This document shows, in pieces, positions 60,833-64,000 of a stretch of DNA of 64,000 nt. A program made the position numbers and the translations under genes. How positions within the stretch are numbered: position 1 is the first letter of the stretch; every line of letters begins with the position of its first letter. The stretch lies in NCBI RefSeq assembly GCF_018918155.1, contig NZ_JAHLPY010000005.1, forward strand, positions 62,001-126,000. The letters run 5' to 3'. The stretch is from Anaerostipes sp. MSJ-23 (GTDB taxonomy: Bacteria > Bacillota > Clostridia > Lachnospirales > Lachnospiraceae). The notes under the pieces were generated by a model. That model saw only the letters and a program-made list of their open reading frames with translations, searched no databases and was not told where the DNA came from.

Positions 60833-61626
60833 AATCTTTTCTTTGGATTTATTCTTTTCCTTTTCTGAAACTGACACTTCAAAAATTCGTATAATTCATT
60901 ATTTAAATGATAATTGATTTTTTGTGCATGCAAATATTCTGTTAAATTACTCTCCTGCTGATATTCTCCACAAATATCGACACCAACAATATCACACTGA
61001 TGAATAAGGAAAAGCAGCAAATCTTCTAGCATCGAAAAGGACATTTCCCCTTGATTCCAATTTGTAACAGCATCTTGACGACGAAGAACATCCTTGTCAA
61101 TCGATAAATAAAGAGGAATGTTTGTACGAAGTTTATGAAATTTTTGTGCTGCTTTTTTTCTTTTTGTTAATTCTTCATAACTAATCGCAATTACTTTTGG
61201 ATTATGAATCCATGTACAATGTCGTAATGTTTTTATACTTTGTCCAATTAATATTAATTGTTGAAGATATGGATTCTGCTCCATTACTTCTGCTGCCCAG
61301 CTTCCACAGCTAGTCATTCCTTCCACCAGAGGTTCCTGCATATCGGTATGGTGATCAAACATTACAAGAGAAAAAGGAAATCGAATTTCATCTGTCATAA
61401 ATTTTGTAATATAATGATAATCTCCAGAATCAAGAAAGTGAATTCCATGAATGCCATATTTGTGAATCATCTTTTTTATCTTATCCTTTGCTTGTTTTGA
61501 ACAATATAACCTACTTCCATGAATATGTGTACAATTTAATATTAAAAACTGTTCATTTACTGGTGTTTGTTCATAAACTCCAGTAAAATCAAAGATTAGA
61601 TTTCGGACCTGTTGTTTTTGTTGCAT
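60817..61626 (-). CDS. Arginase/agmatinase-superfamily protein
   Basis: 269 residues from the ATG after GGGAGGTGCACG. The ureohydrolase fold is suggested by the metal motifs FDHHTDMQ (about residue 85) and YLSIDKDVLRRQDA (about 170), which supply the aspartates for the two-metal centre, and by HFLDSGDYHYI before them. A GxDICGEYQ strand follows. It differs from true arginase in spacing and lacks its usual C-terminal motifs, so the substrate (a guanidino compound, formimino group or other amide) is open. Cytoplasmic. Its 3' end overlaps the LysR remnant. Broken EamA and LysR genes flank it. Confidence 0.75.
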   Translation of the reverse strand: MQQKQQVRNLIFDFTGVYEQTPVNEQFLILNCTHIHGSRLYCSKQAKDKIKKMIHKYGIHGIHFLDSGDYHYITKFMTDEIRFPFSLVMFDHHTDMQEPLVEGMTSCGSWAAEVMEQNPYLQQLILIGQSIKTLRHCTWIHNPKVIAISYEELTKRKKAAQKFHKLRTNIPLYLSIDKDVLRRQDAVTNWNQGEMSFSMLEDLLLFLIHQCDIVGVDICGEYQQESNLTEYLHAQKINYHLNNELYEFLKCQFQKRKRINPKKRFIDIP

Positions 61627-61670
61627 AACGTGCACCTCCCATTTATGATTTAGCATAATTGTTTATGATC

Positions 61671-62104
61671 TTATAAAATTGTCAAAAAGATAGTTCCTAC
61701 GGTCAGCATGATCAATCCAGCTCCCGCTTTTTTTGTCAACTTTTCTTGGAATACAATCCATGAAAATGCTACTGTGATCAAAATACTTAATTTATCGATT
61801 GGAACAACAACACTTGCTGGTCCAGATTGTAATGCATGATAATAGCAAAGCCAGGAAGCTCCTGTTGCAAGTCCTGATAAAACTAAAAATAATATTGTTT
61901 TTTGACTAATATGTACGATTCCATTTCCTGTCTTTGTGATCATTTCTTTGTGATCATTACCATCAACCATGAAAACAAAAAGACAATAATCGTTCGTATC
62001 GCAGTTGCTACGTCAGAATCTGTTTTGGAAATTCCTCATTTCGCAAGAATCGCTGTAATTCCTGCAAAAAATGAAGAACCTATCGCATAAAATAACCAAG
62101 TCAT
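61671..62104 (-). pseudogene. EamA/DMT-family transporter remnant (nonsense and frameshift)
   Basis: On the minus strand from 62104 the frame begins MTWLFYAIGSSFFAGITAILAK, then meets TGA (an Ile or Trp codon would be expected here), and resumes GISKTDSDVATAIRTIIVFLFSWLMVM. A one-base shift near 61940-61975 then leads into the remaining half (ISQKTILFLVLSGLATGASWLCYYHALQSGPASVVVPIDKLSILITV, to the stop at 61671). The EamA pattern is clear: the GASWLCYYHAL and VPIDKLS motifs are present. Only about 140 codons, so it is the single-EamA-domain type. Two lesions make it non-functional. GGAGAG precedes the start. Confidence 0.85.
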
Positions 62105-62158
62105 AAAACCACTCTCCTTTTCACATTCTGAATCTATTATACTCTTTTTTTCTTTTTG

Positions 62159-63508
62159 TTAAAGCATTTGTTGTTTTATTTTTGGTCGGATAAGGAAACA
62201 AAATGCAAAAATGGATACCAAAGAGCCGATAACATCTCCCAGTGTTTCTGACCAGAATACCTGATTTAACGGCAATACGATAGGAAGGATTAAAATAGAA
62301 AGTACATATACAATTCTTCGAAAAGCAAAAATCGGCATTGCATATTTAACAAGCCCCATAGATGTTAAGCCATCAACAAAAGAATATTGAACTGCTAAAA
62401 TAAAAAGACCTGCTGAATATTTTCGAATACATTGTGCAGCTTCAGGTATTAATGACGAATCTTGAAGAAATAGTCCTGCAAAAAATTCTGGAATTTCTTG
62501 AGAAAGAATGCAGAGAATGGTCATATAAATTCCACATACAATCAATACCCATTGAAAAACCTGCATGATTTTTTTATAATTTCCTGCTCCATAATGATAG
62601 GCATATAAAGTTCCACATCCTTGTGATAATCCATAACCTGGATTAAATGCAAAAACAATAAAACTTTGAACTACAGTAGAACATGCAATATATTCATCAC
62701 CATGATCTCCCCCATACTTACGTAGAACCATATTTAAAATTATTAAAAACATATTTTCAAGCAAAGTAACCATAAATGGAAGACTTCCAATATAAAGAAG
62801 TCTTCGAATAATTTCTTTTTGAAGTGGTACAAATTTTAATGGAATTTCTATTTTTCTTTGTAATAGAATAAAAAAAACAAATATAGCGGTAATCCATTGA
62901 GCAGTTACAGTTGCAATAGCTGCGCCGCAAATTCCAAAATGAAATAAAAAAATAAATACAGGATCTAAAATTGTATTAGTAACAGCTCCAAAGACGATCG
63001 CTATCATTCCAGCTTTCGAATGGCCTTGTGCAATTACAAACTGATTCATTCCAAGTCCGAGAAGTACTGCCGGAGTACCTAAAAGATAAATTTTAAAATA
63101 GGATCCTGCATATGGATAAAGTGTATCGCTACATCCAAGAAAATAAAGCAGTGTTTTTTGAAAAATGGTCAATAATAAAGTAAGAATTACTGACAAAATG
63201 ATTAATAAGATTAGACTATTTCCAATGGCAGCCTCTGCTTCTTTATCTTTTTTCCTTCCCATGCTAAAACTCATAACAGAAGCTCCTCCGATTCCGATCA
63301 AAGAAGCAAATGCTGTTATAGAAGTTAATATAGGTGCACTTACTCCAATTCCAGCAATTGCGAGACTTCCAACTTGTGGAATATGTCCTACAAAGATACG
63401 ATCTATAACACTATATAAAACATTAATAAATTGGGCTAACATTGATAGAATTCCAAGTCTAATTACAAGTTTTGGAATAGGAATTTGATCAAATTCTTTT
63501 TTTATCAT
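62159..63508 (-). CDS. MATE family multidrug/solute exporter, second copy
   Basis: 449 residues from the ATG at 63508; a GTG at 63517 gives three more residues, and neither has a clear ribosome site, so translation may be coupled to the preceding gene (10-19-base gap). Twelve helices in two repeats. The first starts IPKLVIRLGILSMLAQFINVLYSVIDRIFVGHIP, and the second near EIIRRLLYIGSLPFMVTLLENMFLIILNMVLRKYGG. It differs from the MATE protein at 50810, so the two are not recent copies. Likely Na+/H+-driven export of cationic compounds, but no ligand can be named. Possible operon with the B3/B4 gene before it. Confidence 0.9.
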   Translation of the reverse strand: MIKKEFDQIPIPKLVIRLGILSMLAQFINVLYSVIDRIFVGHIPQVGSLAIAGIGVSAPILTSITAFASLIGIGGASVMSFSMGRKKDKEAEAAIGNSLILLIILSVILTLLLTIFQKTLLYFLGCSDTLYPYAGSYFKIYLLGTPAVLLGLGMNQFVIAQGHSKAGMIAIVFGAVTNTILDPVFIFLFHFGICGAAIATVTAQWITAIFVFFILLQRKIEIPLKFVPLQKEIIRRLLYIGSLPFMVTLLENMFLIILNMVLRKYGGDHGDEYIACSTVVQSFIVFAFNPGYGLSQGCGTLYAYHYGAGNYKKIMQVFQWVLIVCGIYMTILCILSQEIPEFFAGLFLQDSSLIPEAAQCIRKYSAGLFILAVQYSFVDGLTSMGLVKYAMPIFAFRRIVYVLSILILPIVLPLNQVFWSETLGDVIGSLVSIFAFCFLIRPKIKQQML

Positions 63509-63527
63509 ATTGTCCACATCTCAACTT

Positions 63528-64000
63528 CTATAACATTGCAATATTTTTTAAATAATCAGAAAATTTTTGCATCCATAAATGTAATTCTTGTGTACCATCA
63601 AAGGAATATAAAACTGAAATAATTTCTTTTTTTCCTTGTTGTATCATTGCACGACGACTATCGCTCGTTGGATTTCCTACTGGACCAAGATCATCATATA
63701 AAACTGGAAGATGACCAATATTTATGCTTCCTTTTCCAATTCCTTCATAGTGACTATCTTCTGAAGCAAGTTTAAGAGTTATTGTTCCTTGAAGATTTTC
63801 TACGTCATAAGATCCTATAGAATATCCGGAAGACACAGAAATCAAATTATTAATTTCCACAATATTATTGATATGATATAAGCCTTGTCCTTTCACAATT
63901 CGTCGAAGCATTGCTTCTGCAGCATTTCGATAATGTTGAGGATTCTTTCCAAATATTCGATAAGCTTCTCTTGTATTTTTAATATGAGGATTTTGAGCAA
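63528..64000 (-). CDS. B3/B4 tRNA-binding domain protein, partial (5' end beyond the window)
   Basis: 157 codons to the window edge, open to 64000. The visible part is the B3/B4 domain found in the beta subunit of phenylalanyl-tRNA synthetase and in standalone proteins: NTREAYRIFGKNPQHYRNAAEAMLRRIVKG, INNLISVSSGYSIGSYDVENLQG, then LPVLYDDLGPVGNPTSDSRRAMIQ. Standalone family members may edit mischarged tRNA, but this is not proven for this one. It ends ten to nineteen bases before the MATE gene. The start lies outside the window. Confidence 0.85.
   Translation of the reverse strand, partial: AQNPHIKNTREAYRIFGKNPQHYRNAAEAMLRRIVKGQGLYHINNIVEINNLISVSSGYSIGSYDVENLQGTITLKLASEDSHYEGIGKGSINIGHLPVLYDDLGPVGNPTSDSRRAMIQQGKKEIISVLYSFDGTQELHLWMQKFSDYLKNIAML

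Overview
The window is AT-rich (about one third G+C by eye). It looks like the chromosome of a low-GC anaerobic Firmicute, most likely a Lachnospiraceae-type Clostridia. The reasons are the T-box-controlled thrS, the SufCBDSU iron-sulfur operon, an oxygen-sensitive 2-hydroxyacyl-CoA-dehydratase-type reductase with its activase, FeoAB, an LCP pair, the AarF/phasin-like pair, and strong AGGAGG ribosome binding sites with many GTG/TTG starts. Genus is inference; nothing here fixes it. No rRNA, tRNA or CRISPR array was seen.

Layout. 1-3.1 kb: a broken, truncated M14 aspartoacylase-like gene, a B12/radical SAM protein and tag. 3.1-4.4 kb: a lone tyrosine integrase with TGTCACTAATT direct repeats beyond its 3' end. 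4.5-6.9 kb: an ECF sigma factor, a frameshifted membrane anti-sigma-like gene, and a transcription unit for secreted products. The sigma gene and that unit are preceded by the same promoter (TGTCAGG, 15 bp, TCGTTATA). 6.9-11.7 kb: T-box, thrS, feoAB. 12-24 kb (mostly minus): AarF kinase-like protein with a phasin-like partner, dtd, ilvN-ilvC, two LCP wall-polymer ligases, a GT2 glycosyltransferase and topoisomerase IV (parE-parC).

24-30 kb: a DUF5105-type lipoprotein, then a minus-strand sigma factor, HgdB-like subunit and HgdB-activase fusion, then FliB-like and SatD-like genes. 30-36 kb: mannitol operon mtlR-mtlA-mtlD. 36-41 kb: TVP38/TMEM64 protein, a GT-C-like membrane protein, topB and a YfcE phosphodiesterase. 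41-44.2 kb is a graveyard: a 5'-truncated aldehyde dehydrogenase, the 3' part of a response regulator, and a P-type ATPase whose 3' end is joined to the response regulator by a deletion. 44-52 kb: a 37-aa membrane peptide, a DUF362 ferredoxin, truA, a YczE-type protein, tcdA, a D-2-hydroxyacid dehydrogenase, sstT and a MATE pump. 52-57 kb: sufCBDSU behind a promoter with an inverted repeat at the predicted transcription start. 57-64 kb: a membrane phosphoesterase, purC, a MerR regulator reading into purC, LysR and EamA pseudogenes, an arginase-fold protein, a second MATE pump and a partial B3/B4 protein.

The best candidate for something undescribed is the ECF unit at 4.5-6.9 kb: an apparently self-activating sigma factor, an anti-sigma-like gene interrupted exactly at an A8 run where a -1 shift restores a 246-codon frame, and a second identical promoter driving a 49-aa secreted or membrane peptide and a 225-aa secreted protein of unknown family. 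Next are the sigma factor linked to the dehydratase-type reductase, and the ATPase/response-regulator deletion scar. Frameshifts are frequent here (M14, anti-sigma, response regulator, ALDH, LysR, EamA), so sequence error must be excluded for the simple indels. The internal deletions cannot be read errors.
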